DNA from: DATMNR01 sp963702765
GTDB taxonomy: Bacteria > Chloroflexota > Ktedonobacteria > Ktedonobacterales > Ktedonobacteraceae
Direction of reading: 5' to 3'
NCBI GenBank assembly: GCA_963702765.1
Contig: CAVPEB010000055.1
Location: forward strand, 124,001 to 188,000
Length of the DNA stretch: 64,000 bases
Below the pieces are notes generated by a model. It was not told the origin of the DNA and did no database searches. It worked only from the letters and a program-made list of their open reading frames with translations. The position numbers were made by a program, and so were the translations under genes. This document shows positions 1-10,546 of this stretch, piece after piece; position 1 is the stretch's first letter, and each line of letters starts with the position of its first letter.

Positions 1-590
1 GCTACCCCAATCAGATTTCCATAGGGTAAGTGCCTTCCACTGGGTGTATGAAACACCACTCCTTTTTCAGTGCGGCAGGTAGATTGATCCACTCCCCATA
101 TATGTGCAGCAGCCAACACAAGCAAAGTGCGTGCTTTCGCCCCTGCGCTTCGCATTGTGTAGAATGAATCGGAGACGCTGGAACTACCGTCAGTTTTTTG
201 ATCGCCAAATTGCCTATCAGCCAGCGCCTGCTCCACCCGCACTTTAGACCAATCGGCATCCAGTTCTTCAGCAAGCAGCATAGCAAGTGATGTCAGGACA
301 CCCTGACCCACCTCTGACCTGGCGACCTGAATAGTGACAGTATTATCGGCATTCAGGCGTACATAGACATCAGGCGCAAAGGAGCTTGGGCGAGTAATAG
401 AACCTGGTGCCGCAGTTCCAGTTTTGCCATGCTGCCCAAAGACATTGAACCCGATCACCAGAGCAGTTCCAGCAACGCCACCGGCAATCACAGCACCAAT
501 CAAGAATTGCCTGCGATTGATGGCGTGTATTTGTGGTTGTTCCTGACTCTCCTGCTTCCCTCTCTCGCTCTGCTTCATCTGTTCGTCCAT
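1..590 (-). CDS. iorB: Isoquinoline 1-oxidoreductase / aldehyde oxidase large (molybdopterin) subunit, N-terminal part
   Basis: The gene runs off the left edge, so only about the first 196 codons are visible. The protein starts MDEQMKQ, followed at about residues 26-45 by a Tat-like signal (NRRQFLIG then an Ala/Gly/Val-rich stretch). It continues with the opening of the IorB-type molybdenum hydroxylase domain (APDVYVRLNADNTVTIQVA, then VGQGVLTSLAMLLAEELD). Family members bind molybdopterin cytosine dinucleotide and are exported folded with a small 2Fe-2S partner. Its ATG lies one base after the stop of the upstream iorA gene, so the two form an operon. The real substrate cannot be told from this fragment; aldehydes, N-heterocycles and related compounds are all possible. 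Confidence 0.82.
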   Translation of the reverse strand, partial: MDEQMKQSERGKQESQEQPQIHAINRRQFLIGAVIAGGVAGTALVIGFNVFGQHGKTGTAAPGSITRPSSFAPDVYVRLNADNTVTIQVARSEVGQGVLTSLAMLLAEELDADWSKVRVEQALADRQFGDQKTDGSSSVSDSFYTMRSAGAKARTLLVLAAAHIWGVDQSTCRTEKGVVFHTPSGRHLPYGNLIGV

Positions 591-591
591 G

Positions 592-1052
592 CTATTGTCC
601 CAGTGAAGCGCGGTGGATGGCACGCCGAATACGCTGATAGGTACCACATCGGCAAAGGTTCCCAGATAGCGCAGCATCTATATCTGCATCGGTCGGAGCG
701 GGGTTCTTCGCCAGGAGAGCGGCAGCAGTCATCAGTTGCCCTGACTGGCAATATCCACATTGGGGCACTTCTTCGGCAATCCATGCACGCTGCAAGGGAT
801 GGCTGCGGTCAAGAGAGAGTCCCTCGATGGTTGTCACCATTTTATTGCCAACATTGGAAATGGGGACCTGGCACGAGCGGATGGGTGCGTCATTCAATGG
901 ACAGTGCAGGCACCGCACAGACCAATGCCGCACCCAAACTTGGTGCCAGTCAGTCCAAGAAGATCACGTAATACCCAAAGGAGAGGCATATCAGGGTCAT
1001 CCACGGTAATAGTATAGAACTTCTTGTTAATGTTCAGGCTGATATCCGCCAT
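592..1052 (-). pseudogene. iorA: 2Fe-2S small subunit of a molybdenum hydroxylase (IorA type), one frame break
   Basis: The start ATG at 1052 follows a good ribosome-binding site (AAGGAGA). The N-terminal half (MADISLNINKKFYTITVDD) carries the plant-ferredoxin-type cluster motif GCGIGLCGACTVH. The frame then stops, and the C-terminal half continues in another frame with the second cluster motifs CGYCQSGQ and LCRCGTYQRI. One base is missing near 896-899 (CAT TGA instead of CAT TTG AAT). Restoring it gives about 153 residues, the normal length for this family. The protein passes electrons from the Mo subunit encoded directly downstream. This is the only frame break in the window that is a deletion rather than an insertion, and either a true lesion or a base-calling error would fit. 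Confidence 0.8.
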
Positions 1053-1127
1053 TCGGTCTCCTTAAGGCACTCATCAGAAATACTACTGCTGCCAGTCTAC
1101 ATTACCTGATGCAATTGTGTATCCAGT

Positions 1128-1141
1128 AAATTACGTAATTT
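1128..1141. promoter_or_regulatory. 14-bp perfect palindrome upstream of iorA
   Basis: AAATTACGTAATTT is its own reverse complement and lies 76 bases upstream of the iorA start. It sits in the 232-base gap between the LuxR/ATPase gene and iorA, both on the minus strand. It could be an operator for the ior genes. No clear -35/-10 pair was recognised beside it. Confidence 0.35.
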
Positions 1142-1284
1142 CGTAATCGAAGTGAGAAAGAATGCCAACGCGGAATAAAAATTACTACATGATCCGATGA
1201 CATGAATTCTTCAAATTCAAAGCGAGGAAGGCCCATTCTGCCCATAGATACATTCGCAGGTGGATATTATGAAGAGGGGAAAGA

Positions 1285-4200
1285 TTAAACAAGATGATTT
1301 TCAAAAGCGAAGCGTGTTGCTGCAGTACGCGAATTGACTCCCAACTTGTTATAAATCGAACACAGGTGCGAACTAATGGTTCGAGGACTCAGTACAAGTT
1401 TTTCGGCCACCTGTGCATCAGTTAACCCTTCTGCAACCAGGCGCAGAACATCTACCTCTCGCGCCGTCACTCCCATAGGGTAGGTTTGTATCACTTTGGG
1501 AACCGATTGCGTCATAGTATATTCCTGTTGTAACGACACAAGCTCTCGTGTTGCGAAGGCTTGCCGTGGCGTCATCGCTCGTCCTTCCACCCACACTGTA
1601 GCAAACACTTCCTCTCCAAGCTGGGTGCGTATGGATGATACTGTATGTTTAAAGTTGGCTCGTTCAATAGGTGGCACAGGCACACCCATCGCTTCACGGA
1701 GAACCTCAGCAGCAGCGCACAATCGTGCTGCCCAGACGGCGTGTTCTTGAGCCAGAGCAATTTGCGCAAACTTCTCCATAACCGCTGCGATTAACCATGA
1801 ATCCTCTACTTCCCAAAGAATAGCCAGACATTGCATGTAGGAAGTGCGAGCCCCGTTAAAATCATCTTGTGCCAAAGCTACACACCCCAATCTGTAATGT
1901 GCTTTGGCAATACCTCGCTGATCTCCAAGCTCTTTTAAGATAGCCAATGCGTCCTCGATCAATGCCTGGGCTACTGAGTGTTTACGCTCAAATTGGAGCG
2001 CAATCTGCCCTAGAAAGCTGAGGTCATACGCTCGACCTCGTTGATCTTTGAATGCGCTATGAAGAGTCAAACTTTCTTCGATCATGCTTCGTGCGCACGC
2101 ATACTGGCCCTGAAAAAAGGCAATAGTCGCTGCAATGTTGAGCGCATCGCCAATGACATATTTGTATCCCCACTGCCTGGCTTTTGCCAAACCCTCCTCA
2201 ACCAGCATACTAGCTCTAGCATACTTGCCTTGATATGCGAGAACGCTTCCTAGAAGAATCAGCGAGTGAATTATACCTTCCTGGTCTTCCAGTTCTCCGA
2301 AAAGCACCAGGCTTTCCTCTCGTAAAGCGTTTGCTGCTTCGTAGCGACCTCGCGAACGTTCCATAAATCCGAGGATATTGAGGTTTATGGCGATACCATG
2401 CCTGTCTCCTAGTTCTTGAAAGAGTAGTATGCTATCCCTACAATGAACCTCTGTCCGATCATAAGCTCCCTGCATGTATGCAAGTTCCCCTGCAATACTA
2501 AGTGCCCTCGCCCGCATTGGCTCCGATGCTCTATGGTTGATACCTAATGCTTTCTCTAACCATTGACGGCCCTCACTTAGATCACCATGCATCTCCCAGA
2601 ACCAATGGAGAGCGCAGCCTAATCGCAATGCCTTCTCTGATTCTTCTCGTTCTATCAACCAGTTAAAAGCTGCTCGCAGATTATCATGCTCCTGTTCCAA
2701 TCTACTCAGCCACTGCCCCTGCTCAGCACTCTTAGACTCTAGAGAAGTTTCTTCTGCAAGGGCAAGAATATAGTAGGCATGGGCATTTTTGATACATTCT
2801 TGCTCTCCACTCCCTGCCAGACACTCCAATCCAAACTCGCGAATGGTTTGCAACAAGCGGAAGCGTGGCTCGTCTTCCACTTGCTTCACCGATTGCAGCA
2901 AACTATTCTCAATGAGTGTGGCCACCCCATCAAAGATATCTATACTCAAATCGCCACAAGCATCGCAGACCGCTTTCGCAGCTTTGAGTGTGAAACCACC
3001 AACAAAGACGGAGAGGCAACGGAACAGGCGCTGTTCGTGATATCCTAATAGATCATAACTCCACTTGATGGTGCTCCTGATCGTCTGTTGCCGGGGGGGA
3101 AGATTGCGCATCCCGACTGTCAGGAGATCAAGACTATGTTGCAAACGGACCAACAACGTTTTCGGGCTAAGAAGTTTCATACGAGCAGCCGCCAGTTCGA
3201 TGGTAAGAGGTATACCATCTAAATGGGTACAGATATCAGCAATGATGGCTAAATTCTCATCGGTAAGAGAGAAAACAGGATTGCTGGCCGATACACACTG
3301 TAGAAAGAGAGCCACTGCTGAATACTGCGCGATCCCCTCAGCATCTAGCGATTCCTTCTGACCTGGAAAAGTCAGTGGTAAGACAGGAAACTCGTATTCA
3401 CCCTGCAGGCGCAAGGCAGTTCTGCTTGTCACGAGAGCCTTCAATGATGGACAGGCGATCAGGAGTTCACCCAGCACAGGCGCAACGCCGACGACTTGTT
3501 CGAAGTTGTCGAGCAGCAATAGCAAATGTTGCCCAAACAAAGAGATTTTCAAGTGGTCCAAAAGTCTGTTGGGTTCTGTTTCTGGCAGGCCAAGAGCCTG
3601 AGCTATGGTAGGAAGGACCAGTCCGATACCATTAATTGAAGCGAGAGAGACAAAGCACACCCCATCGGCAAAACGCGGTCGCGTCCTCTCTGCAACCTGG
3701 ACACCCAGGCGTGTCTTGCCAACACCCCCAGGACCTGTGAGCGTCAAGAGGCGTACTTCTGAGCGTTGAAGCAGTTCAGATACTGCATGTATATCCTGCT
3801 CACGCCCGATTAGTGGAGTGAGGTAAGTTGGGAGAACAGAAGCACATGCTATCGAGAAGGAGTCCCTTCGTGGTATTGGCCTGAGTTCGTCTGCCAGCAA
3901 AGATGTGAATATGTTATCTTCGTTGAGCAAAGCGGGCGAGGAATGATCAGTAAACGGGTGTATGTCCAACCTGTCGTTATAGTTTCCCTGACCTGCCAAG
4001 ATAGTAGCAGCCAATTCAAGGCGTTGTAAGGTTAATTCTTCCGATTTGCCCAGATACACGCGACGGAGTTTGCCATCACGCTTGCGATACGCTCTCCAAT
4101 ACAGCCCACCCCGTTTATTGCCTGCCCGCTCCTTGCGAGCAGTGAATGTCCCGTGCGAACCCCGAAATGTGAATGTGCAGGATGTCTCCAGCCAGTCATG

Positions 4201-4293
4201 CCAATCTGAGGTATCAACCTCGAACCTGGCAGTCCACCCATTCTGCAAGCAAGTAAGTACACCGTCCTGTACAATAGGAGCAGCAGACACCAT
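1285..4293 (-). CDS. LuxR-family regulator with STAND-type ATPase and TPR-like region
   Basis: A 1002-residue predicted transcription regulator. Residues 1-100 form an N-terminal domain with an Arg/Lys-rich WRAYRKRDGKLRRVYLGK stretch, which I recognise only as a recurrent head of such proteins. The ATPase follows, with Walker A GPGGVGKT at 187-194 and Walker B LLLLLDNFEQV near 255-265. A helical, TPR-like region spans roughly 520-880. The last 65 residues are a LuxR/GerE helix-turn-helix (TAREVDVLRLVAEGLTDAQ, then VLSPRTISSHLCSIYNKLG). Such proteins are thought to be signal-gated switches, with ligand sensed by the repeats and DNA bound by the C-terminus. The gene stands alone upstream of iorA. 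A perfect inverted repeat around its own -10 box suggests autoregulation, which is inference. Confidence 0.9.
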   Translation of the reverse strand: MVSAAPIVQDGVLTCLQNGWTARFEVDTSDWHDWLETSCTFTFRGSHGTFTARKERAGNKRGGLYWRAYRKRDGKLRRVYLGKSEELTLQRLELAATILAGQGNYNDRLDIHPFTDHSSPALLNEDNIFTSLLADELRPIPRRDSFSIACASVLPTYLTPLIGREQDIHAVSELLQRSEVRLLTLTGPGGVGKTRLGVQVAERTRPRFADGVCFVSLASINGIGLVLPTIAQALGLPETEPNRLLDHLKISLFGQHLLLLLDNFEQVVGVAPVLGELLIACPSLKALVTSRTALRLQGEYEFPVLPLTFPGQKESLDAEGIAQYSAVALFLQCVSASNPVFSLTDENLAIIADICTHLDGIPLTIELAAARMKLLSPKTLLVRLQHSLDLLTVGMRNLPPRQQTIRSTIKWSYDLLGYHEQRLFRCLSVFVGGFTLKAAKAVCDACGDLSIDIFDGVATLIENSLLQSVKQVEDEPRFRLLQTIREFGLECLAGSGEQECIKNAHAYYILALAEETSLESKSAEQGQWLSRLEQEHDNLRAAFNWLIEREESEKALRLGCALHWFWEMHGDLSEGRQWLEKALGINHRASEPMRARALSIAGELAYMQGAYDRTEVHCRDSILLFQELGDRHGIAINLNILGFMERSRGRYEAANALREESLVLFGELEDQEGIIHSLILLGSVLAYQGKYARASMLVEEGLAKARQWGYKYVIGDALNIAATIAFFQGQYACARSMIEESLTLHSAFKDQRGRAYDLSFLGQIALQFERKHSVAQALIEDALAILKELGDQRGIAKAHYRLGCVALAQDDFNGARTSYMQCLAILWEVEDSWLIAAVMEKFAQIALAQEHAVWAARLCAAAEVLREAMGVPVPPIERANFKHTVSSIRTQLGEEVFATVWVEGRAMTPRQAFATRELVSLQQEYTMTQSVPKVIQTYPMGVTAREVDVLRLVAEGLTDAQVAEKLVLSPRTISSHLCSIYNKLGVNSRTAATRFAFENHLV

Positions 4294-4329
4294 AGTTCAC
4301 TTTCCTTTGTCATATGCTGAACTGAACAG

Positions 4330-4365
4330 CGGTTCCCGAACAGTATAACACATGTTCGGGAACCG
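4330..4365 (-). promoter_or_regulatory. Perfect 12-bp inverted repeat around the LuxR/ATPase gene's -10 box
   Basis: The arms 4330-4341 and 4354-4365 (CGGTTCCCGAAC and GTTCGGGAACCG) are exact reverse complements separated by 12 bases. On the minus strand the spacer contains TATACT, a plausible -10 box 37-72 bases upstream of the regulator's start. The arrangement is what one expects of a dimeric repressor or activator site overlapping a promoter. No good -35 box is visible, which would suit an activator-dependent promoter. Confidence 0.6.
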
Positions 4366-4585
4366 AAAGCAGATCGAAGATTGAGCTTATATGACTTCGC
4401 TTAAGTGACTATGTGCCAGTTACTACGTTCATCCGCCAGTCAGGCAATGACACACACTTCAACCCAATACTCTTTTATTAAGCAGTGCCAAAAGTCCCTC
4501 CAAAAGAACTCTGAGTTTCGTTGCTCAGTAATGAAACGTCAAAAAATTTGTAGATATTTTTGATACTTTTCGTATTGCTTTTTTC

Positions 4586-4614
4586 TTGACAAATAGAATA
4601 CATGTTCTTATGAT
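4586..4614 (+). promoter_or_regulatory. Sigma70-type promoter of dnaE copy 1, with a LexA-like motif
   Basis: TTGACA (4586-4591), a 17-base spacer and TATGAT (4609-4614) lie 37 bases upstream of the dnaE start, with GGTGGAGGG as ribosome-binding site. The spacer contains GAATACATGTTC, one mismatch from the GAAC-N4-GTTC box of Gram-positive-type LexA. SOS control is only a possibility. Confidence 0.65.
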
Positions 4615-4650
4615 TTAGGTAGAACGACTTTTGGTGGAGGGTATTTATTT

Positions 4651-7600
4651 ATGACAGCCGACTTTGCGCACCTGCACGTCCATACGGAGTATTCGCTGCT
4701 CGATGGATTTAGCCGCACGAAGAAACTTGTCCAGCAAGCGAAGGCACTGGGGATGGAGCACCTGGCAATCACCGATCATGGCGCAATGTATGGCGTGATT
4801 GAATTTTACAAGGCGTGCAAGGCTGGCGGCATCAATCCCATCATCGGCATCGAAGCATATTTGACCGAAGATATGCACGACCACTCCAAACGTTTTAGCG
4901 ATGACTATCATCACCTGTTGCTGCTGGCAAAAAACAATACTGGCTATAATAACCTTTTGAAATTGACCACGATTGCCAATACTGAGGGCTGGCACCTGCG
5001 ACCGCGTATCGACAAAAAAGTGCTGGAGAAATATGCCGAGGGCCTGATTGTCACTTCTTCCTGCCTCTCCGGCGAGATTCCCGAAAACGCTGCTCAAAGA
5101 ACAGCAGGATGAGGCGTACAAAATGGCTCGCTGGTATCAGGACGTCTTTGGGCCTGAGAACTTCTATCTGGAGATTCAGGAGCATCACGGCACGTTTGAC
5201 GATGGCCAGCCCTCACCACAGGGGCATTTAAATCAATTGCTCTATCGCATGCACAAAGATTTGCAGATCGAGATGGTCGTTACCAATGACCTGCATTACG
5301 TTGATGCACACGATGCCGCCTCTCATGATGTGTTGCTGTGCGTGCAGACTGGCAAGCAGTTGAATTCGCCCAAACGTATGAAATTTGATAGCCAGGAATA
5401 TTATCTGAAAAGTCCGGAAGAGATGGCGCGTCTTTTCCCTGATGTACCCGAAGCCTTGAAGAATAGCGTGCGCATTGCCGAGCAATGCAGCGTCGATCCA
5501 CTGGCCTACAAAGCACAATTGCCCGACTATACCATCCCCCCGGAGTACACTTCGCAGGAAGAGTTCCTACACGCCCTGTGTGTCGAGGGCGTCAAAGAAC
5601 GCTTTGGCGAGATGACCGAGCCATTACAGAAACAGCTGGACTATGAGATCGACATGATTGCGCAAAAAGGCTTCGTGCCCTATTTCCTAATCGAGTGGGA
5701 CTTTGTGAACTATGCGCGTTCGAGAGGCATTCGTTGTTCCGCGCGCGGTTCGGCAGCAGGCAGCTTGATGGCTTATACACTGGGTATCACCAATGTTGAT
5801 CCTCTGCGCTATCAACTGCCATTCGAACGCTTTTTTAATCCAGAGCGCGCGGACATGCCTGACATTGATATGGATTACCCTGATGATTGTCGTGAAGAAG
5901 TAATCGACTACGTAGCACACAAATATGGCAGAGGACTGCGTGGCGCAGATGGTGACGTTTAATACCATGGCAGCGAAGGCCTCGGTCAAAGATGTAGCGC
6001 GTGTCATGGGCGAGCAAGAAGTAGGAGATCGGATTACTCGCCTCATTCCAACAGGCCCAAAGGTCACCCTGCAAGGCTCGCTCGATAACGTCAAGGAATT
6101 GGCTAACCTGTACAAGGAAAGCAAGCCTGCACAGGATATCATCGACCAAGCCTTGAAGCTGGAAGGTTCGGTACGCTCCACTGGTATACACGCTGCAGGC
6201 GTGATTGTAGCTAACGAAGCGCTGGAACATTTCGTGCCGCTGCAACTGCGCGATTCCAAAGACCCGTCGAAAGGACGTATCACACAATATGAGCAGGCGC
6301 ACCTGGAAGAATTGGGTCTGATCAAGTTTGACTTCCTTGGCCTTTCCAATCTCACTATTCTGGATAATGCGGTTAAGTTCATCAAACAATCGCGCGGCGA
6401 AGAGATCATTCTAGAAGAAGATTCCGCTTGATCCGGTAGAGACCGACGAGGAGCAGAATCTGAGACGCCTGAAAGCCTTTGCACTTCTGGCGAGCGGTGA
6501 GACAACCGGAATTTTCCAGCTTGAAGGCCCAAAGATGCGTGAATACATTAAACAACTCAAGCCAACATGCGTCGAAGATGTGATGGCCATGATCGCTCTC
6601 TACCGACCTGGACCGATGGATAGCATCCCTGACTTCATCGATGCCAAACATGGAAATAAATACATAACCTACCTTGACCCGCGCCTAGAGGAATGGCTGA
6701 ACGAATCCTACGGCGTGATCGTATACCAAGACCAGGTACTGTTCATCGCTGTTGGACTGGCAGGCTTCTCCTGGGGAAAAGCCAATAAGTTCCGCAAGGT
6801 GCTCAGCAAAAAGATCATGCACGAAGTTGAGAGCTATCGAGGAGATTTCGTGCAGGGTTGTGTCAATAATGGAGTTAAAAAGGAGGATGCCGAAACCCTT
6901 TTCACCCTTATCGAACCATTCGGCGGCTATGGCTTCAACAAAGCTCATGCTGCAAGCTATGCTGTTGTCGCCTTTTACACGGCCTACCTCAAGGCTAACT
7001 ATACAGCAGAGTTCATGGCAGCCACCATGACTACTGAGGCTTCGGACGCCAGAAAGATCGCCAATGCTATCGCCGAATGCAAGCGTATGGGTGTCGAGAC
7101 ATTGGGCCCGGATGTGAATAAAAGTGACCGAGGTTTCACTGTTGAGGGAGGTGGTGTGCGCTTCGGCTTATTAGCAATCAAGGGTATCGGCGAAGGACCC
7201 ATTAGTGAAATAGTACGTGCTCGCATCGAGGGCGGCCCATTCAAATCCCTGGCAGACTTCTGCATTCGGGTTGATCCTAAATTTGTGGGAAAGGGCGCCA
7301 TCGAAACACTCATTAAAGCTGGCGCGATGGATTCATTGGCCGATGGCAAACGTTACCAGTTAATTGATGCAGTTGAGCGCGCCATGCAGCATGGCAAGAA
7401 TGAACGTGCCGCCAGAGAGCGTGGCATGATCAGCCTCTTCGGTGACATGGAAGAGGTACAGAACGCTTTTGAATTCACGCTCAACTCCAACGCTAAAGAG
7501 ATCGATAATAACGTCTTGCTGCAATGGGAAAAGGAACTGATGGGTCTCTATATCACCAAACATCCTCTGGCATATTTCAGCGACCTGTTCAACGAGCAGA

Positions 7601-8175
7601 TCACACACAATACTGCAGCAATCACCGAAGAAATGGACAAACACAAAGTCGTGCTGGGTGGCATCATCACCGAGGCGCGTCGAATCATCACGAAAAAAGG
7701 CGACCCCATGTGCGTGATCAAACTAGAAGACATGTATGGCTTCATCGAGGTGACAGTCTTCCCCAGACTCTACGCAGACACCCAGGACACATGGAATGAA
7801 AATACCGTGGTGATCGTACACGGCGAAGTACAGATGCGGCGCGATCAACCAGGAATCCTTTGCAACAGTGTCGAGGAGGTAAAAGATGTTGAGGAGGAAA
7901 TGAATCGCAAGCAATATCAGGTGAATATTACCCTGCAGTTGAGTGGAGATGATGCGCGTTCAGTCTCGGACGACATCATACTTGTGCAGAATATCTGGAA
8001 CTGCATCCGTGATCAACCTGGCCGCGATCACTACAACCTCATCATCGCAAATGGTGAATGGGTAGCTCACCTTAAGCCAAGTATAGACACCATGCCATAT
8101 GAGAGAGTGCGAGACCAACTCGAAGCAATCATAGGTGATCAAGGGGTGATTCAAGCGGAACTTATTGAGAGATAG
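4651..8175 (+). pseudogene. dnaE: DNA polymerase III alpha subunit, full length, three +1 frame breaks
   Basis: Replicative polymerase catalytic subunit. Its pieces in three frames join into about 1173 residues, the usual DnaE length. The PHP domain opens with HLHVHTEYSLLDG. The palm follows, with the catalytic aspartates in MPDIDMDYPDD. Then come the GYGFNKAHAASYA region, helix-hairpin-helix part and C-terminal OB fold. Extra single bases fall near 5080-5082 (CCC; GEIP then KTLLKE), 5927-5931 (KYG then EDCVAQ) and 6413-6419 (ILE then KIPLDP). Each removed base restores the expected family sequence, and the second truncated copy at 18442 shows the intact reading at the last two sites. Either the consensus is wrong or this copy is newly dead. 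A second dnaE lies 10 kb downstream. Confidence 0.9.
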
Positions 8176-8992
8176 CTTGAGAATACTGTTCTTCAGCTGA
8201 TCAGGAAAGCTATACCAGGTACAGAGTACTTTTCTTTTCAAACAAAAGATTTGTTTCCTTGATCTGAGAACTCAATACCTCATTCCGTAGCTGACGATTA
8301 TCGTGACTGGTGTTGTTGATGCGAGGTCAGTGTTGCATTCAAGTGCTATATAACCCTAGCCAATTCTCGCGATACATATTCAAAACGTAGGACCTGTAGC
8401 TGACGACAGAAAACCGCGGCGGGATTGCACCCACCGTTCAGTGCAGCCCGTATTGCCGGAAGTCGCTCACATTATATAGCGTTAGATCTGGTTGATGAGG
8501 TAAACCCTGAGCGGGGTATCCGCGCTATTCTTGTCTACCAATCCCCTTACGTTTAGATAAGCTCGTTGAACTTCTTCCCATTTGATCCCGCCTTGAGGGT
8601 CAGGTTAAGATAGGTATGATCGTCAACGATGCCGTGCAGAAGGGAAAATTGCAGTACAATGATCCTGGATGCTCAAAGCCCATCTCACTTTAGATGGAAT
8701 AGTTTCAAAAAGGTTTGCTCTTGTGGTACATCTTCTGGCCAAATTCAACACATATTTCCTTGGCAATAGAAGTCGGAACGTATTCATAGCGACCCAGAAT
8801 CCAAATGTATCGACGAAGGTGACCGGATGAAACGTCTGGCACCAGTTCATGATTTCACAGTGGAAATAATGAAGAATACGCAGAGAAAGCAGGAAATGGA
8901 TATTGTAGTTGAGCCATTCGAGAAACTTCCGCCTGACAGATAGAAAGGGCTCGAGTTCCAGGTTACTTACAGTACACTACATTTTTGACTGA
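8176..8992. other. 817-base gap between dnaE copy 1 and the mobile module; no gene recognised
   Basis: Six-frame reading gives only short fragments with stops. On the plus strand around 8680-8830 there is a run reading FALVVHLLAKFNTYFLGNR that could be a decayed coding remnant, but no family was recognised. No rRNA, tRNA or clear terminator was found. This gap probably contains one boundary of the mobile module. Confidence 0.4.
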
Positions 8993-10546
8993 TCATATTC
9001 TTCCTGAAGAATTTATCAACTTTGAGCGTGACTCTGGCCTCCCTCCCGGTTTCTTTGTCGGACAATGTGTTAGAAACCAATCTTGATCGTATTTCTTGAG
9101 ATGGTCATAAATTCCTGGCATTTTCAACCTTAAGGCCCCAGCAGATGCTTCGGGATATTCTTCAATCAATTCCAGCCACTTCGCTTCGTACCATTCAATA
9201 CTCTTTGTGGAAGTTCTCCCACGTTTTTCCCCGACACGGAAACGAGCCGAACGAAGAGGATTTCGTGGTACGGGAAGTTGAATTTTTGCGGCATACCTGT
9301 TTACATTATCAGTATCGACTCCTAATCTTCTAGCTATCTCACAAAGGCTCAAATCTGGATTACTCCACATTTCTTGTAGCTTCATCTCCCAGACACTCCC
9401 ATAGCAGAGAATTCTGGTCTTTTTGAACATGTCCTCTGGCGAACTATCCGGTCCTGATCGGCAGTAAGTGAAACCACATTTGCAGGTGAAACGCGCAAAA
9501 AGTTTACCTTTTACTCCAGTAGCGGTCTGACAGGTCGTTATACATCTCTGTCGATACAGTTCACAGGCTGGATTGAGGCACGGCCAGGGAGCACAACCAA
9601 ATGGCGTTGGAGCCTCCACACGCTGACAAAGAAAAGGCTCCATCGTAGATTTTAAAAACCGTATCACAAGAATATGATGCAAGGGGTGCTGAAAGCCTGT
9701 CTCATGGATCACCTTAGATACCCAGGCATTATGCAAATAAGGAGTGAGCTTTAATTCACAGTGCAATTGGGCTAAAAATTCCTGAGGATAATACTTGAGG
9801 AAGGACTGTAGCAGTTCTATGGTACGCACTTGTCCACTTGGGGTGATAAATCCATGATGAGCTAGAAGAGCCTGATACTGCTCACGGATAAAGTGAGAGG
9901 AAAGCGACTTACTCGGATGCTGTAGAAGATAACGTGTGTCTTCGGCAATGCCTAAGAAAAATTCGTAAAATGGGGAAGACGTTGCCTGACGCGCATTCAT
10001 AGACATCACTGCTTGCTCTGCAGGGATAAAATCACTGCGGCAACGCTGCACACTGATCTTACTATTTTCAAGAAAGACCCTGTGGATTGGGCAAATTTCA
10101 ACACCAGGTACCTGGTGCAATCGATGCCAGTAGCATTCTCCATAATGAATTCTCTCCTCCTTTGCACACAGTGGACAATAGCGCAACCAGGTTAAATTTG
10201 GTATATCCGTAGTCGATTGGCCAACGGTCTTATGAATCAACTGCTCATTGCCTGTAATCATCTTTTCTCGGAGCTGTTGGGCGCGTTCTTCAAATAAGAA
10301 CGGATGGTAATAGGGAAACAGTGTATGCTGATCGATGAGGAGGTCAACGGTAAAGAAGCGCTTTAAGGGTAATTTGTTAACGAAGTACCCAAGCCGATGC
10401 GGGAGGCCAATCGATGTCTGTATATATTTATCAAACAGATCATGAAGAAAAGTAGTTTTATTATCATATTGCAATTTATCATAGTAACGAGCGCACATGC
10501 TGTAAAAAATCTCATCGAAATCTCCCTTTGGGAAACGAGTAATCAT
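8993..10546 (-). CDS. TnsD/TniQ-type target-selection protein
   Basis: A 517-residue protein with the TniQ/TnsD signature. The zinc-binding motif WLRYCPLCAKEERIHYGE, then EICPIHRVFL (CxxC...CxxH), lies at about residues 115-160. A second cysteine cluster (CLNPACELY, CKCGFTYC) comes near 320-360. A helix-turn-helix (LCEIARRLGVDTDNVNRYA) and a C-terminal TnsD-like DNA-binding stretch ending at CPTKKPGGR follow. In Tn7, TnsD binds the attachment site and recruits TnsC and TnsB. None of TnsA, TnsB or TnsC is present here. The gene instead lies downstream of three tyrosine recombinases and a TnpC-like gene on the same strand, separated by 215 bases. Whether it selects targets for those recombinases or is a stranded Tn7-like remnant is open. 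The reading frame is intact. Confidence 0.8.
   Translation of the reverse strand: MITRFPKGDFDEIFYSMCARYYDKLQYDNKTTFLHDLFDKYIQTSIGLPHRLGYFVNKLPLKRFFTVDLLIDQHTLFPYYHPFLFEERAQQLREKMITGNEQLIHKTVGQSTTDIPNLTWLRYCPLCAKEERIHYGECYWHRLHQVPGVEICPIHRVFLENSKISVQRCRSDFIPAEQAVMSMNARQATSSPFYEFFLGIAEDTRYLLQHPSKSLSSHFIREQYQALLAHHGFITPSGQVRTIELLQSFLKYYPQEFLAQLHCELKLTPYLHNAWVSKVIHETGFQHPLHHILVIRFLKSTMEPFLCQRVEAPTPFGCAPWPCLNPACELYRQRCITTCQTATGVKGKLFARFTCKCGFTYCRSGPDSSPEDMFKKTRILCYGSVWEMKLQEMWSNPDLSLCEIARRLGVDTDNVNRYAAKIQLPVPRNPLRSARFRVGEKRGRTSTKSIEWYEAKWLELIEEYPEASAGALRLKMPGIYDHLKKYDQDWFLTHCPTKKPGGRPESRSKLINSSGRI

Noticed and set aside
5687..6532. 281-codon minus-strand frame opposite dnaE
   Set aside because: It lies wholly antisense to conserved DnaE sequence, has no recognisable domain, and runs across two of the DnaE frame breaks.
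8993..10546. A complete Tn7-like or CRISPR-associated transposon
   Set aside because: Only the TnsD/TniQ-type gene is present; no TnsA, TnsB, TnsC, Cas gene or CRISPR array is in the window.
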